Of a stretch of DNA of 64,000 nucleotides, positions 1 through 10,256 are shown in pieces. The notes beneath the pieces were generated by a model, which had not been told where the DNA came from, did no database searches, and saw only the letters and a list, made by a program, of their open reading frames with translations. Positions within the stretch are counted from its first letter, which is position 1. Each line of letters opens with the position of its first letter. A program made the position numbers and the translations under genes. Origin of the DNA: Agrobacterium pusense (lineage in GTDB: Bacteria > Pseudomonadota > Alphaproteobacteria > Rhizobiales > Rhizobiaceae). The DNA lies in the NCBI RefSeq assembly GCF_900102105.1, contig NZ_FNBB01000011.1, forward strand, positions 95,063-159,062. The letters run 5' to 3'.

Positions 1-541
1 CAAATTGCCAGCGACCATGTGCTTTCTGCACTTCGGATTCATAATCCCGGCCTTTATTGAAATATGCCTTGAGATCCGGATTTTTTGTGGCCCAGGGATA
101 AATATAGTCGAAAAGCAAATCCAGCTCCGCCAGTGCGCGGGCCGACACAGAATCGCACGTCTCGAGAATGGCAGGTGCATTCTCAATTCGCACGGGATGA
201 ACCGCTCCACGCGCGCCGGTTTCCTTTAGCGCTATCCGGAGAAATGCGGCCTTCTTATTGTTACTTTCCACCAGATCGACCCAGCCGCCGCCAATTTCAG
301 AGAGGAATATGGCAGTGACGACACCGGGAAAACCCCCACCGCTGCCCAGATCCACCCATCTTTGAGGATAAGGAGAGAGATGAAATATCTGGGCACTGTC
401 GGCAATGTGGCGGCTCCAGAGTTCTGTAAGAGTGGAGGGGGCCACCAGATTGGTGGTCTTATTCCACTTCTTGAAGAGCTCGACAAAATGCTCGAGCTTC
501 TCCTGTGTTTCACGTGAAACACTCTGGCCGTTTATCTTCAT
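1..541 (-). CDS. rsmG: 16S rRNA (guanine-N7) methyltransferase RsmG, 3'-truncated by window edge
   Basis: SAM-dependent methyltransferase that makes m7G in 16S rRNA (G527 in E. coli numbering). The frame opens with ATG at 541 ([15 protein letters not shown]) and stays open to base 1, giving about 180 codons; the last residues and stop lie outside the window. The SAM-binding glycine loop [10 protein letters not shown] is visible about 70 residues in. A perfect parS sequence lies inside codons 7-12 and encodes VSRET. It is the last visible gene of the leftward mnmE-mnmG-rsmG run, 11 bases after mnmG; in this family parA and parB usually come next, so they probably sit just beyond the left edge (inference). 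Confidence 0.93.
   Translation of the reverse strand, partial: MKINGQSVSRETQEKLEHFVELFKKWNKTTNLVAPSTLTELWSRHIADSAQIFHLSPYPQRWVDLGSGGGFPGVVTAIFLSEIGGGWVDLVESNNKKAAFLRIALKETGARGAVHPVRIENAPAILETCDSVSARALAELDLLFDYIYPWATKNPDLKAYFNKGRDYESEVQKAHGRWQF
506..521. promoter_or_regulatory. parS centromere site 1 (perfect palindrome)
   Basis: TGTTTCACGTGAAACA matches the widely conserved bacterial chromosomal parS consensus at 16 of 16 positions. It lies in the 5' coding region of rsmG, 6.4 kb left of the origin. ParB loads here and recruits the segregation and condensin machinery. Unlike the other four sites in the window it contains no GANTC. Confidence 0.93.
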
Positions 542-552
542 AATCCGACTCG

Positions 553-2436
553 CTATTGGTGCAGACGCAATTTTTCATTCTGCGTAGAAGAGTTTTTCCG
601 CAGAAGGGCGAGAAGCAGCGATATCGCAGCCGGCGTCATACCGTCAACACGTGCGGCCTGGGCAATGTTTTCTGGACGGGCCTTTTCCAACTTTTGTTTC
701 AACTCATTGGAAAGGCCGGACAGGCTTTGAAAATCGAAATCGTCAGGAATCTTTCGGTCTTCGTCCCGTTTGATGTCCACGATATCGGCGCTCTGGCGCT
801 GCATATACACAGCGTAACCAGCCTCGATTTGCAGCACATCCGCAATTTTCTCGGGAAGCGTACCTAACTCGGGCCAGTGCTGTTTGAGGACATCAAGCGA
901 CATATCAGGATAGGCAAGCAATTCATAAACGGAGCGGCGTTGTCCGTCCTGATTGAGCTTTAATCCCTGCTTTGCTGCCTGCGAAGGGCTGATCGTGAGG
1001 GTCTTCAGCAAGTCACGACCCCGACCGAGTTCTTCTATAAAATTATCGAATCGCTTTTGACGGTGATAACCGATGATTCCCGCCCGCTGACCGACTGGCG
1101 TTAGTCGCAGATCGGCATTATCGACCCGTAACGACAGCCTGTATTCCGCTCTTGACGTAAACATTCGGTAGGGTTCGCTGACACCCTTGGATGTCAGATC
1201 GTCGATCATGACGCCGATGTAGGACTCCGTCCGGCTGAAATAATGCGGATCGCTGTTGCTTGCATAAAGAGAGGCATTTAGGCCGGCGACGAGCCCCTGA
1301 GCAGCTGCTTCTTCATAACCAGTTGTGCCGTTGATCTGCCCTGCAAGGAATAGTCCCGCAATCTTGCGACACTCGAGGGAAGGCTTGAGTTCTCGCGGGT
1401 CGACATAATCATATTCGATCGCGTAACCCGGCTGCAAGATCGCAACCCGCTCGAGACCCGGTATGGTGTGGATGAACTGTTCCTGAACAGACGCCGGAAG
1501 TGACGTGGAAATTCCGTTAGGGTAGATCGTATGATCATCCAGTCCCTCGGGCTCCAGAAATATCTGATGCCCATCACGCTCGCCAAACCGGGTGATCTTG
1601 TCTTCAATCGACGGACAATAACGCGGACCGACGCCTTCGATCTGACCCGAATACATCGCTGAAAGATGGATATTCTCTTGAATGACCCTGTGCCCGGCTG
1701 ATGTGGTTCTGGTAACTCCACATTCGATTTGCGGATTCACGATATTGTCGGTCATGAAGGAGAAGGGCACAGGATCTTCGTCTGCGCCTTGTCGATCAAT
1801 ACCGCTCCAGTCGATTGTACGGCCGTCCAGACGGGCAGGCGTGCCGGTCTTAAGTCTCCCCATGCGAAGGCCAAGCCGCGATAGAGTGTTGGAAAGGCCG
1901 ATTGACGGTTCCTCACCCACACGGCCGGCCGGTACCTTTTCGGAGCCGATATGAATAAGGCCACGCAAGAAGGTACCACTTGTCAGTACCACAGCACCGC
2001 AGAGAATCCGGCTACCATTCGCCATGACGACAGCAGCCACTCGCTCATTCGTCATCTCAATATCAAAAGCGTCGCCCTCAATGATGGTAAGATTCTCGAT
2101 ATTTGCAATTTCACCCTGCATCGCTTCACGGTAAAGACGGCGATCCGCCTGGGTGCGGGGACCGCGCACTGCCGGACCCTTTTTGCGATTGAGCATGCGA
2201 AACTGAATACCGGAAGCGTCAGCCACCCGCCCCATCAGACCATCCAGGGCGTCGATCTCGCGAACGAGATGGCCTTTTCCAAGCCCGCCAATTGCTGGAT
2301 TGCAGGACATGACACCGATGGTGTCGCGTTTATGGGTCACGAGTGCGGTTTTTGCACCATGGCGAGCCGCAGCCGCGGCCGCTTCACTGCCGGCATGTCC
2401 ACCACCTATAATAACGACATCAAATGACTGGTGCAT
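553..2436 (-). CDS. mnmG: tRNA uridine-5-carboxymethylaminomethyl(34) synthesis enzyme MnmG
   Basis: FAD-dependent subunit of the MnmE-MnmG complex, which modifies wobble U34 of several tRNAs in the cytoplasm. The 627-residue length is typical. The N-terminal dinucleotide-binding motif [10 protein letters not shown] is at about residues 11-20, and family signatures [14 protein letters not shown] (about residue 45) and [11 protein letters not shown] follow. The start [13 protein letters not shown] fits the family. It follows mnmE with a 56-base gap that holds parS site 2, and precedes rsmG closely, the classical gid cluster beside a replication origin. Confidence 0.97.
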   Translation of the reverse strand: MHQSFDVVIIGGGHAGSEAAAAAARHGAKTALVTHKRDTIGVMSCNPAIGGLGKGHLVREIDALDGLMGRVADASGIQFRMLNRKKGPAVRGPRTQADRRLYREAMQGEIANIENLTIIEGDAFDIEMTNERVAAVVMANGSRILCGAVVLTSGTFLRGLIHIGSEKVPAGRVGEEPSIGLSNTLSRLGLRMGRLKTGTPARLDGRTIDWSGIDRQGADEDPVPFSFMTDNIVNPQIECGVTRTTSAGHRVIQENIHLSAMYSGQIEGVGPRYCPSIEDKITRFGERDGHQIFLEPEGLDDHTIYPNGISTSLPASVQEQFIHTIPGLERVAILQPGYAIEYDYVDPRELKPSLECRKIAGLFLAGQINGTTGYEEAAAQGLVAGLNASLYASNSDPHYFSRTESYIGVMIDDLTSKGVSEPYRMFTSRAEYRLSLRVDNADLRLTPVGQRAGIIGYHRQKRFDNFIEELGRGRDLLKTLTISPSQAAKQGLKLNQDGQRRSVYELLAYPDMSLDVLKQHWPELGTLPEKIADVLQIEAGYAVYMQRQSADIVDIKRDEDRKIPDDFDFQSLSGLSNELKQKLEKARPENIAQAARVDGMTPAAISLLLALLRKNSSTQNEKLRLHQ

Positions 2437-2479
2437 CTATCTGCGCTCTGTTCTGATCTAACCGCGCGTCCACGGCCCA

Positions 2480-2495
2480 TGTTTCACGTGAATCA
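2480..2495. promoter_or_regulatory. parS centromere site 2 (asymmetric, carries GANTC)
   Basis: On the minus strand this reads TGATTCACGTGAAACA, one mismatch from the palindromic consensus. The deviation creates GATTC, a GANTC methylation sequence. The site overlaps the TGA stop codon of mnmE (2493-2495) in the mnmE-mnmG gap. It is identical, on the opposite strand, to site 3. Confidence 0.88.
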
Positions 2496-3818
2496 TTTTC
2501 CTATGCAGAATTCTGAAAAGATGACGCCCAGCAAATCTTCAACATCGACGCGTCCTGTAATACGACCAAGCGATGTCGCTGCGAGCCGCAAATATTCCGA
2601 CCTTATAGCAAGGTCCATGGCTTCAGAATCGAGCGCATCACTAACATAGTTAAGCGTCTCTTCAAGTCGTTTTTTATGGCGCGCCCGGGCGGGCATCAAA
2701 GTCTGGACCCCTTGCAATCGCGATTCAATCTCCCGCTTTATCAAGAACCGCAATTCATCGAGACCAATCCCTTCTTTCGCCGAGATCGACAGATCGAACT
2801 CAGCTCTAGGCGTCGACGACGACAACGCCGCCTTGGTCCTGACGCGCAGATGCGGCTTTGCAGACAGTGATGCGATGGTTTGTTTCGGTAACGAATCGTT
2901 ATCTTGCAGCACCAGAATGAGATCCGCAGTCTCCGCTGTCAAAACAGCGCGCCGCACCCCCTCCTGTTCCACCACATCATACGTTTCCCTCAGGCCTGCC
3001 GTGTCGAATATTCGTACCAGATAGCCCTCAAGGTTAATGTCCACGCTCAATACGTCCCTGGTCGTACCGGCAATGTCGGTGACGATGGCGATATCCCGGC
3101 CAGCTAACGAATTCAGCAGCGTGGATTTCCCGGCATTGGGTTCTCCGATGAGCGCCACCTTGAAACCGTCCCGGATAATCTCGCCGTTTCCGCCGGCCTC
3201 CAGATGGGAGGCGATTTCCGCTTTCAGCTGTCTCATCGCCTCCCATACCTGTCCAGATATGGAATCCGGGACATCCTCCTCGTCGGCGAAGTCGAGCTCC
3301 GCCTCGATCAGCGCACGCGCACGCGTCAGGCGCTGAGCCCATCCGTCATAAAGAGCCGAAAGATTGCCTGTACTCTGTTCAACCGCCAGACGACGCTGCA
3401 TCTCCGTTTCAGCCTGAAGCAGGTCGGCCAAACCTTCGACTTCAAGAAGGTCCATCTTGCCATTCTCGAAGGCTCTGCGCGAAAACTCCCCGGCCTCCGC
3501 GGGACGTACATCCGGGAACCGCTCGAACTCAGCAAAAATCGAGGCAATGACTGCGCGGCTTCCATGGCATTGGATTTCAACGCAGTCCTCACCTGTGAAG
3601 GAATGCGGTGCCGGGAACGACATAACGAGCGCCTGGTCGATGGTCTCATTGTTTCGATTCCGAATCAAACTCAGCCTGGCTTTTCGTGATGCCGGAAGCT
3701 CTCGTCCGGTTAATGCTGTCAGCATGGCGAAAGACATGGGTCCACTGATCCTCACGACGGCCACCCCGGCCGGGAGGGCACCGCTCGAAAGTGCATATAT
3801 CGTATCAGGGGAAGGCAT
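2493..3818 (-). CDS. mnmE: tRNA modification GTPase MnmE (TrmE)
   Basis: Dynamin-like GTPase partner of MnmG in U34 tRNA modification. 441 residues. An N-terminal folate-binding domain is followed by a G domain inserted in a helical domain: Walker [18 protein letters not shown] and DTAGLRE are all present around residues 220-275. The protein ends in FCIGK, the conserved C-terminal C-[IL]-GK motif whose Cys is part of the active site. The stop codon is embedded in parS site 2. It lies downstream of rho, separated by a strong hairpin, so it probably has its own promoter. Confidence 0.97.
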   Translation of the reverse strand: MPSPDTIYALSSGALPAGVAVVRISGPMSFAMLTALTGRELPASRKARLSLIRNRNNETIDQALVMSFPAPHSFTGEDCVEIQCHGSRAVIASIFAEFERFPDVRPAEAGEFSRRAFENGKMDLLEVEGLADLLQAETEMQRRLAVEQSTGNLSALYDGWAQRLTRARALIEAELDFADEEDVPDSISGQVWEAMRQLKAEIASHLEAGGNGEIIRDGFKVALIGEPNAGKSTLLNSLAGRDIAIVTDIAGTTRDVLSVDINLEGYLVRIFDTAGLRETYDVVEQEGVRRAVLTAETADLILVLQDNDSLPKQTIASLSAKPHLRVRTKAALSSSTPRAEFDLSISAKEGIGLDELRFLIKREIESRLQGVQTLMPARARHKKRLEETLNYVSDALDSEAMDLAIRSEYLRLAATSLGRITGRVDVEDLLGVIFSEFCIGK

Positions 3819-3841
3819 GGCGCACCTCGATCAAAACAGTC

Positions 3842-3871
3842 AAGCCGCATTCGAATAAACGAATGCGGCTT
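3842..3871 (-). terminator. Hairpin between rho and mnmE, probable rho terminator
   Basis: Perfect 12-bp inverted repeat AAGCCGCATTCG / CGAATGCGGCTT around a 6-base loop (AATAAA), 35 bases past the rho stop. On the minus strand the stem is followed by GACTGTTTTG, so the T-tract is weak. It may terminate intrinsically or act as a 3' stabiliser. Confidence 0.65.
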
Positions 3872-3905
3872 TAACGACCTCAGATGAATCCGGCTAATTT
3901 CCGGT

Positions 3906-5171
3906 TCAGGTGTTCATCGATTCGAAGAAATCCGAATTGTTTTTAGTCTGCTTCAGCTTATCGATGAGGAACTCGATGGCGTCCATCGTTCCCATCGGCG
4001 CGAGAATACGGCGAAGGACAAAAATCTTCTGCAAATCCTGGCGCGGCACCAGAAGGTCTTCCTTACGGGTACCAGATTTCAGAATATCCAGCGCCGGGAA
4101 GATACGCTTGTCTGCTACCTTCCGGTCAAGCACGATTTCCGAGTTACCCGTACCCTTGAACTCTTCAAAGATGACTTCATCCATACGGCTGCCGGTGTCG
4201 ATCAGCGCGGTCGCAATGATCGTCAGCGAGCCGCCTTCTTCGATATTACGGGCGGCGCCAAAGAAGCGCTTCGGCCGCTGCAGGGCGTTGGCGTCCACAC
4301 CACCGGTCAGAACCTTGCCGGAAGAGGGAACGACGGTGTTATAGGCGCGACCAAGACGGGTTATGGAATCAAGCAGAATGACGACGTCGCGGCCATGTTC
4401 AACGAGGCGCTTCGCCTTTTCGATGACCATTTCAGCGACCTGTACGTGGCGTACCGCTGGTTCATCGAAGGTGGAGGATACAACCTCTCCCTTGACCGAA
4501 CGCTGCATGTCGGTGACTTCTTCCGGACGCTCGTCGATCAAAAGAACGATGAGGTAACATTCCGGGTGATTTGCCGTGATCGAATGGGCAATGTTCTGCA
4601 GCAGAACCGTTTTACCGGTACGTGGCGGTGCAACGATCAAGCCACGCTGGCCCTTGCCGAGCGGTGCGACGAGATCGATAACCCGCGACGACAGATCCTT
4701 GGATGTCGGAACATCAAGCTCCATCTTGAACCGCTCGTTCGGATAGAGCGGCGTCAGATTATCGAAATGGACCTTGTGGCGGATCTTTTCGGGATCGTCG
4801 AAATTGATCGTGTTGACCTTCAGAAGGGCGAAGTAGCGCTCACCTTCCTTGGGACCGCGGATCGGTCCTTCAACCGTATCGCCGGTCTTCAGCGAAAACC
4901 GACGGATCTGCGAGGGAGAGATGTAAATATCGTCCGGACCCGGCAGATAGTTTGCGTTTGCGGATCGCAGGAACCCGAAACCGTCCTGCAGGACTTCAAC
5001 GACACCTTCGCCGATGATTTCGATGTCCTGGCTCGCGAGAACCTTGAGGATTGCGAACATGAGCTCCTGCTTGCGCATGGTGCTCGCATTTTCAACTTCC
5101 AGGGATTCGGCAAAAGTCAGCAAGTCGGTAGGCGATTTGCTCTTAAGTTCCTGAAGCTTCATTTCAGCCAT
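3906..5171 (-). CDS. rho: Transcription termination factor Rho
   Basis: Hexameric RNA-dependent ATPase that ends transcription. 421 residues, usual length. The N-terminal domain starts [22 protein letters not shown]. The RNA-binding cold-shock-like segment includes [19 protein letters not shown] (about residues 69-87). The ATPase domain has P-loop APPRTGKT (about 180), Walker [17 protein letters not shown] and the Q/R-loop region. The Shine-Dalgarno is weak. A 186-base leader separates it from hemJ; Rho commonly controls its own expression through such leaders (known of the family, not shown here). Confidence 0.98.
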   Translation of the reverse strand: MAEMKLQELKSKSPTDLLTFAESLEVENASTMRKQELMFAILKVLASQDIEIIGEGVVEVLQDGFGFLRSANANYLPGPDDIYISPSQIRRFSLKTGDTVEGPIRGPKEGERYFALLKVNTINFDDPEKIRHKVHFDNLTPLYPNERFKMELDVPTSKDLSSRVIDLVAPLGKGQRGLIVAPPRTGKTVLLQNIAHSITANHPECYLIVLLIDERPEEVTDMQRSVKGEVVSSTFDEPAVRHVQVAEMVIEKAKRLVEHGRDVVILLDSITRLGRAYNTVVPSSGKVLTGGVDANALQRPKRFFGAARNIEEGGSLTIIATALIDTGSRMDEVIFEEFKGTGNSEIVLDRKVADKRIFPALDILKSGTRKEDLLVPRQDLQKIFVLRRILAPMGTMDAIEFLIDKLKQTKNNSDFFESMNT

Positions 5172-5292
5172 GAAGAGAAGACCGTTTAATAATGTAATGT
5201 CGGGGGAGGGCGTGTTCGCGAATCAGATGCTGTGGGAAAGACCGCAGATGACTGAATAATTCACATGCCACGAAGATGAGTGGTCCGAAAAT

Positions 5293-5309
5293 AGCGATTG
5301 AACATCGCT
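5293..5309 (-). terminator. Small hairpin downstream of hemJ (weak terminator candidate)
   Basis: AGCGAT / ATCGCT 6-bp stem with a 5-base loop; on the minus strand it is followed by ATTTTC. It lies 49 bases past the hemJ stop and upstream of rho. The stem is short, so function is uncertain. Confidence 0.35.
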
Positions 5310-5357
5310 GCTGCAAGAGGAAAGCACGAATTCCGCGAAATTTATCGTTACACCGCT

Positions 5358-5903
5358 CTAACCGAAGGGTTTCACAACCACAAGTATGACGATGAGGATC
5401 ATCAGCAACGTTGGAACCTCATTCATCAACCGCCAGTGACGGGCAGGCCTGGTATTTTCATCTCGGGCGAAACGTTTCGCACTACGCGTGAAATAAACAT
5501 GGGTCGCAGTCAGAAGCACGACCATAGCGATTTTTGCGTGCAGCCAGCCACCAGAAAAACCGTAGGCCGACCAGGCGAGATAAAGTCCGAGCACCCAGCT
5601 TATCATCATCGCCGGGTTCATGATGACCTTGATCAGCCGCTGCTCCATCACCTTGAAAGTTTCGGATTGCTGCGAACCTGCCGGCGCATCGGTATGATAG
5701 ATGAAGAGCCTTGGCAGATAAAAGATCGCCGCCATCCATGAGATCACAGCAATAATGTGAAACGCCTTGATCCAGAGATAGAGATCGGCAGGATCCACGT
5801 AAAAGAACAGGGCGACGACTGCGAGGAACACGCCCAGCCCGACGCCAGCCCGCAGGGCGGCCCTGTTTCCTGATCGCGCAGAAGTCTGTTTTTCGTCATT
5901 CAT
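5358..5903 (-). CDS. hemJ: Protoporphyrinogen IX oxidase HemJ
   Basis: Integral membrane enzyme of the penultimate haem step, oxidising protoporphyrinogen IX to protoporphyrin IX; it replaces HemG/HemY in many alphaproteobacteria. 181 residues with about four hydrophobic segments (for example residues 19-36, 44-60, 96-112, 159-178). The conserved His in [13 protein letters not shown] and Lys in WLHAKIAMV match the residues known to matter in this family. An N-terminal tail of about 15 residues is cytosolic-like. Its start overlaps the hemE stop by 4 bases (ATGA), so the two are co-transcribed and translationally coupled. Confidence 0.92.
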   Translation of the reverse strand: MNDEKQTSARSGNRAALRAGVGLGVFLAVVALFFYVDPADLYLWIKAFHIIAVISWMAAIFYLPRLFIYHTDAPAGSQQSETFKVMEQRLIKVIMNPAMMISWVLGLYLAWSAYGFSGGWLHAKIAMVVLLTATHVYFTRSAKRFARDENTRPARHWRLMNEVPTLLMILIVILVVVKPFG

Positions 5904-6934
5904 GGCACGGTCCCACCCGCACGCACCCGCTCGACCAGCCGGGTGACATTGTCCGGATCAGCCTGCGGCGTGATGCCGTGACCGAGATTGAAGATCAACG
6001 GACCCTGCCCAAGGGCCTGCAGCACGGCGTCGATACCATCCTGCAGAGCCCTCCCGCCCGCCACCATCAGCATTGGGTCGAGATTGCCCTGCACGGGCCC
6101 TTCCTTCTGCAAATCCGTGGCGAAGCTGAGCGGCACGGACCAATCCAGCCCGATCGCGTCGGCACCGGTCTTACGACGATAGTCCTTGAGAAGATAACCC
6201 GCCCCCTTCGCGAAAGCGATTATTTTGGCGGAGGGACGCCGCGCGCGCACCGAAGCAATAATACGGGCAACCGGTTTTACTGCGTAATTCTCGAACTCCT
6301 TTTCGCCGAGCACGCCCGCCCAGGAATCGAAGATCTGCACGGCATCGGCCCCCGCATCGATCTGCGCCACGAGATAATCCGCGGAAACCTCAGCGAGAAA
6401 AGCCAAAAGCTTTTCCATCGCGGCGGGCTCCCGATAACCGAATAGCCGCGCCGGCGCCTGGTCGGGCGTTCCGTGACCGGCAATCATATAGGTCGCGACC
6501 GTCCACGGTGCGCCACAAAAGCCAAGAAGCGTCGTTTCATCCGGCAATGAACTGCGTAGGCGCGACACCGTTTCGAAGACAGGCGAAAGATGCGCCATGA
6601 CATCAGACGCATCGAGTTCTTCAATACCGCTGACATCGATCGGGTCCATGGCGGGGCCCCTGCCTTCGGTGAAGGACACATTGCGGTGAAGCGCGTCGGG
6701 TATCACCAGAATGTCGGAAAAAAGAATCGCTGCATCCAGCCCGAACCTGCGAATGGGCTGAAGCGTCACCTCGGTTGCCAACTCGGGATTATAACAGAGA
6801 TCCAGGAAACTTCCGGCGCTCTTCCGCGTTTCCCGGTACTCCGGAAGATAGCGTCCAGCCTGACGCATCAGCCATATGGGCGGCGGCGTGACCGTCTTCC
6901 CGTTCAAAACAGTCATAACCTTGCGTTCGCTCAT
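5900..6934 (-). CDS. hemE: Uroporphyrinogen decarboxylase
   Basis: Converts uroporphyrinogen III to coproporphyrinogen III. 344 residues from ATG at 6934 ([13 protein letters not shown]); an in-frame TTG nine bases earlier and an ATG at 6916 are alternatives. The family signature [11 protein letters not shown] is about residue 26-36, and the second signature [14 protein letters not shown] is near 140. It is the leftmost-reading gene at the origin; hemE beside oriC is a known alphaproteobacterial arrangement first described in Caulobacter. Confidence 0.97.
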   Translation of the reverse strand: MSERKVMTVLNGKTVTPPPIWLMRQAGRYLPEYRETRKSAGSFLDLCYNPELATEVTLQPIRRFGLDAAILFSDILVIPDALHRNVSFTEGRGPAMDPIDVSGIEELDASDVMAHLSPVFETVSRLRSSLPDETTLLGFCGAPWTVATYMIAGHGTPDQAPARLFGYREPAAMEKLLAFLAEVSADYLVAQIDAGADAVQIFDSWAGVLGEKEFENYAVKPVARIIASVRARRPSAKIIAFAKGAGYLLKDYRRKTGADAIGLDWSVPLSFATDLQKEGPVQGNLDPMLMVAGGRALQDGIDAVLQALGQGPLIFNLGHGITPQADPDNVTRLVERVRAGGTVP

Positions 6935-7250
6935 CACACCCAACTTCTAAAAAAATAAAATCAAAGAGATTTAAAAGATTTTCTATTTCTTAGAGTCTGT
7001 GGGTAGCAAGGATTAAAATCATTCCAGTCGAAATGCCGCAGCCGCATCTTTTCAGCACGGTGGTAGGACAAATTTCGGCAGCGATCTTGAAAAACCTGGA
7101 AAAATCGTAATTTATCTCGAATTTTCAATGGATTATGTTCTTATCGGAAAGTTCTCGACTTGTGGACAGGCTGTGAATCGGGTTGGACAAGTGTCAACTC
7201 TTCCAGCAATTCACAGGCTGCCCGGAGCATGTTGAAAGCCACTTGCTGAT

Positions 7251-7259
7251 TGTGGAAAA
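7251..7259 (-). promoter_or_regulatory. DnaA-box-like 9-mer in oriC
   Basis: TGTGGAAAA, complement TTTTCCACA, one mismatch from consensus TTATCCACA. Confidence 0.6.
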
Positions 7260-7318
7260 ACACCACTTTATTCACGGCGCGGTTCGACCCGCAGGCTCGT
7301 TCGGACATTTGTCCCGGG

Positions 7319-7327
7319 TTATCAACA
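7319..7327 (+). promoter_or_regulatory. DnaA-box-like 9-mer in oriC
   Basis: TTATCAACA, one mismatch from consensus TTATCCACA, just upstream of the ppsR ribosome-binding site, so DnaA bound here could also affect ppsR. Confidence 0.6.
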
Positions 7328-7343
7328 GCGGGAGAAAAACAGC

Positions 7344-8165
7344 GTGGAGAACAAAAAAAGCTTCTTCCATCTGCACCTGATTTCGGACTCAACAGGCGAG
7401 ACTCTCATGTCTGCCGGCCGCGCGGTCTCGGCACAGTTTCACGCATCCATGCCGGTGGAACACGTCTATCCGATGATCCGCAACCAGAAGCAGCTTGCGC
7501 AGGTCATTGACCTCATCGACAAGGAACCGGGCATTGTCCTCTACACCATCGTCGATCAGCAACTGGCAGAATTCCTGGATTTGCGCTGTCACGCGATCGG
7601 CGTGCCCTGTGTCAACGTGCTTGAACCCATTATCGGCATCTTTCAGACTTATCTAGGCGCGCCATCAAGACGGCGGGTCGGTGCGCAACACGCCCTCAAT
7701 GCGGATTATTTCGCGCGGATCGAAGCGCTCAATTTTGCAATGGATCACGATGATGGACAGATGCCGGAGACCTATGACGAGGCGGATGTCGTTATCATCG
7801 GCATCAGCCGCACGTCGAAAACTCCGACCAGCATCTATCTCGCCAACAGGGGTATAAAGGCCGCAAACATTCCGGTTGTGCCCAACGTGCCTTTGCCCGA
7901 AAGTCTCTATGCCGCCACCCGGCCTCTGATTGTCGGTCTCGTGGCGACGTCGGATCGCATATCGCAGGTTCGCGAGAACCGCGAACTGGGCGCAACCGGC
8001 GGATTTGACAGCCGCCGTTACACGGATCGCGCCACGATCATGGAAGAGCTGAAATATGCGCGTGCGCTCTGCGCCCGCAACAATTGGCCTCTGATTGACG
8101 TCACACGCCGTTCCATCGAGGAAACGGCTGCTGCCATCCTTGCCCTTCGCCCAAGGACGCGATAA
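7344..8165 (+). CDS. ppsR: Pyruvate, phosphate dikinase regulatory protein (DUF299 kinase/pyrophosphorylase)
   Basis: Bifunctional ADP-dependent Ser/Thr kinase and Pi-dependent pyrophosphorylase that switches PPDK (or PEP synthase) off and on. 273 residues, typical. Start is GTG at 7344 with GGAG nine bases upstream; the first residues [20 protein letters not shown] match the family N-terminus. The P-loop-like motif [15 protein letters not shown] is near residue 152. It is the first gene rightward of the origin. Whether the target is PPDK or PEP synthase cannot be told from this sequence. Confidence 0.92.
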   Translation: MENKKSFFHLHLISDSTGETLMSAGRAVSAQFHASMPVEHVYPMIRNQKQLAQVIDLIDKEPGIVLYTIVDQQLAEFLDLRCHAIGVPCVNVLEPIIGIFQTYLGAPSRRRVGAQHALNADYFARIEALNFAMDHDDGQMPETYDEADVVIIGISRTSKTPTSIYLANRGIKAANIPVVPNVPLPESLYAATRPLIVGLVATSDRISQVRENRELGATGGFDSRRYTDRATIMEELKYARALCARNNWPLIDVTRRSIEETAAAILALRPRTR

Positions 8166-8195
8166 TCCGGATCGCACATCAGGAGCAGACACTCG

Positions 8196-8795
8196 ATGAA
8201 ACAAGAGTTGATCCTCGCCTCGTCCAGCGCATCCCGCCAGATGCTGATGCGCAATGCGGGGCTGACATTTTCGGCGATACCAGCGGATATTGATGAGCGC
8301 GCGCTCGATGAGCGGCTGGAACGTACGGGCGCCAGCCCGGAGGAAGTCGCAAAACAACTCGCGACTGCCAAGGCTCTTGCCGTCGGTTCGCTTCATCCGG
8401 ACGCACTGGTTCTGGGCTGCGATCAGACCATGGCACTCGGTGCGCGTGTTTATCACAAGCCGAAGACCATGGCCGAGGCCGAAGCACATCTGCTGTCATT
8501 GTCCGGTAAAGTTCACCGCTTGAACAGCGCGGCTGTCCTCGTTCGCGGCAGGGAGGTGATATGGAAGGTGGTTTCCAGTGCTGAACTTGCCGTGCGAACA
8601 TTGAGCCCCGAATTTGTCTCCCGTCACCTCCAGAGAGTGGGTGAAAAAGCTCTAAGCAGCGTGGGCGCCTATCAGCTCGAGGGAGAGGGAATCCAGCTAT
8701 TCACTTCGATTGAAGGCGATTATTTCACGATCCTCGGCCTGCCGCTTCTGCCGCTTTTATCTAAACTGCGCGACCTGGATGTCATCGATGGCTGA
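8196..8795 (+). CDS. maf: Maf-family nucleoside triphosphate pyrophosphatase
   Basis: House-cleaning enzyme that hydrolyses non-canonical or modified NTPs. 199 residues. The N-terminal signature [14 protein letters not shown] is at residues 5-18, with [10 protein letters not shown] (about 69-78) and the [13 protein letters not shown] region toward the C-terminus. It follows ppsR by 30 bases and overlaps aroE by 8 bases; the stop TGA is the first part of parS site 3. The subfamily (dTTP/UTP or m7GTP type) is not resolved here. Confidence 0.93.
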   Translation: MKQELILASSSASRQMLMRNAGLTFSAIPADIDERALDERLERTGASPEEVAKQLATAKALAVGSLHPDALVLGCDQTMALGARVYHKPKTMAEAEAHLLSLSGKVHRLNSAAVLVRGREVIWKVVSSAELAVRTLSPEFVSRHLQRVGEKALSSVGAYQLEGEGIQLFTSIEGDYFTILGLPLLPLLSKLRDLDVIDG

Positions 8796-9648
8796 TTCAC
8801 GTGAAACATTAACCATAAACGCTTTCGTTGTTGGTTACCCGATCAAGCATTCCCGGTCGCCGATCATTCATTCATACTGGCTCAAGAAATTCGGTATCAC
8901 CGGTAACTATGAGGCAGTCGAGGTCGCATCGGACGATTTTGCGAATTTCATTGCAACCGTGAAGGAAGGTAAGCCCGGTACGGCCGTGGGCGGCAACGTC
9001 ACCATCCCTCACAAGGAGGCCGCTTACCGGTTGGCGGATCGTCCTGATGCTCTGGCGGAAGAACTGGGTGCCGCCAACACCATCTGGATGGAGGAGGGTA
9101 AACTCCATGCCACCAATACCGATGGTTACGGGTTCGTGTCTAACCTGGATGAGCGGCATCCCGGTTGGGACAAAACGGACCGGGCGGTCGTTTTTGGTGC
9201 CGGCGGCGCAAGCCGTGCCGTCATTCAGTCGCTGCGCGACCGGGGTATCGCGGAAATCCACGTCCTGAATAGGACCCTCGAACGTGCTCGCGAACTGGCT
9301 GATCGTTTTGGCCCACGCGTCTTATCCCATCCCCAGGCAGCGCTGCAGGAGGTCATGCAGGGCGCCGGGCTGTTCGTGAATACGACATCGCTCGGTATGG
9401 ATGGCGCTGAGGCGCCGCATCTCGATTTTTCGCAGCTCGCTGCCAAGGCGGTGGTGACCGATATCGTCTACGTGCCATTACGAACACCGATCCTTCAGAT
9501 GGCGGAAGAGCAGGGTATCACGACCGTCGATGGTCTCGGCATGTTGCTTCATCAGGCAAAACCAGGGTTCAGGCGATGGTTCGGCAAAATGCCGGAGGTG
9601 GATGAGACCCTGCGTTCTCTGATCATCGCGGACATGGAGAAACATTGA
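8788..9648 (+). CDS. aroE: Shikimate dehydrogenase (NADP+)
   Basis: Reduces 3-dehydroshikimate to shikimate in aromatic amino acid synthesis. 286 residues from ATG at 8788 ([14 protein letters not shown]); this start was chosen because the family motif [13 protein letters not shown] follows about 17 residues in. NVTIPHK carries the catalytic Lys, and GAGGASRAV is the NADP-binding loop. Codons 3-7 lie in parS site 3. Its start overlaps maf and its stop overlaps the coaE start (TGATG), giving a maf-aroE-coaE-dnaQ operon. Confidence 0.96.
   Translation: MADSRETLTINAFVVGYPIKHSRSPIIHSYWLKKFGITGNYEAVEVASDDFANFIATVKEGKPGTAVGGNVTIPHKEAAYRLADRPDALAEELGAANTIWMEEGKLHATNTDGYGFVSNLDERHPGWDKTDRAVVFGAGGASRAVIQSLRDRGIAEIHVLNRTLERARELADRFGPRVLSHPQAALQEVMQGAGLFVNTTSLGMDGAEAPHLDFSQLAAKAVVTDIVYVPLRTPILQMAEEQGITTVDGLGMLLHQAKPGFRRWFGKMPEVDETLRSLIIADMEKH
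8793..8808. promoter_or_regulatory. parS centromere site 3 (asymmetric, carries GANTC)
   Basis: TGATTCACGTGAAACA on the plus strand, one mismatch from the palindrome. It contains GATTC (GANTC). It overlaps the maf stop codon and aroE codons 2-7, about 1.5 kb right of the origin gap. Confidence 0.88.
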
Positions 9649-10256
9649 TGATTGTGATCGGTCTCACCGGCTCGATTGGAATGGGAAAAACGACAACCGC
9701 GAAATTGTTTGCCGAAGAAGGCGTTCCGGTTCTGGACTCGGACGAGGTCGTTCATGGTCTTTATCGGGCGGAGGCCGTCGCTCAGATCGAGGCAGCTTTT
9801 CCGGGCACCACCGTTTCCGGTGTCGTAGACCGGGAAAAGCTCGGTGACATCTTGAGAAAGAATCCGGCTAATTTCAGAAGGCTTGAAGAAATCGTCCATC
9901 CACTGGTTCGGAAAAAACAGGAAACCTTTCTGTCGAAAGCAAGGAAAAACAGCCGGAAATTTGCGCTTCTGGATATTCCGCTGCTGTTCGAAACGGGTGC
10001 GGAAAAACGTGTCGATAAAGTCGTTGTGGTGAGTTGTGCACCAGAGATCCAGCGCGAAAGAGTCCTGTCACGACCAGGAATGACCGAAGAAAAATTCGAA
10101 ATGATCCTTGCCCGGCAGATGCCCGATGCGGAGAAGCGTAGACGTGCCGATTTTATCATCGATTCCGGAAATGGTGTCGAAGCGGCCCGGGATCAGGTAA
10201 GAGACATTTTGCAGAAGCTGACCGCTGAGTCGCGCCGTGGAGAGATGCATGCGTGA
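9648..10256 (+). CDS. coaE: Dephospho-CoA kinase
   Basis: Last step of CoA synthesis, phosphorylating the 3'-OH of dephospho-CoA. 202 residues from ATG at 9648 ([16 protein letters not shown]). P-loop GSIGMGKT at residues 8-15; VLDSDEVVHGLY holds the conserved Asp; PLLFETGAEK is a family motif. The ATG overlaps the aroE stop by one base. Its last 8 bases overlap the start of dnaQ. Confidence 0.96.
   Translation: MIVIGLTGSIGMGKTTTAKLFAEEGVPVLDSDEVVHGLYRAEAVAQIEAAFPGTTVSGVVDREKLGDILRKNPANFRRLEEIVHPLVRKKQETFLSKARKNSRKFALLDIPLLFETGAEKRVDKVVVVSCAPEIQRERVLSRPGMTEEKFEMILARQMPDAEKRRRADFIIDSGNGVEAARDQVRDILQKLTAESRRGEMHA

Larger units (their letters stand above)
6935..7343. other. Probable chromosomal replication origin (oriC)
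   Basis: 409-base gene-free gap between divergent hemE and ppsR. The left part (about 6948-6990) is almost pure A/T, a plausible unwinding element; a second AT-rich stretch lies at about 7086-7145. DnaA-box-like 9-mers are TGTGGGTAG (6998), TGTGGACAG (7161), TGTGGAAAA (7251), TTATTCACG (7268) and TTATCAACA (7319); the last but one and the TGTGGAAAA box differ from consensus TTATCCACA or its complement by two and one bases respectively, and TTATCAACA by one. GANTC sites occur at 6993 and 7175. Gene orientation switches here from leftward to rightward, and parS sites flank it. Confidence 0.82.

Noticed and set aside
650..660. CACGTG hexamer inside mnmG as another parS
   Set aside because: Only the central hexamer matches; flanks (AACACGTGCGG) do not fit the parS arms. 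Similar isolated hexamers at 34281 and 59571 were dismissed for the same reason.
7276..7300. tRNA-like GGTTCGACCC in the origin gap
   Set aside because: Resembles a T-arm loop, but no acceptor stem, anticodon arm or CCA end fits around it.
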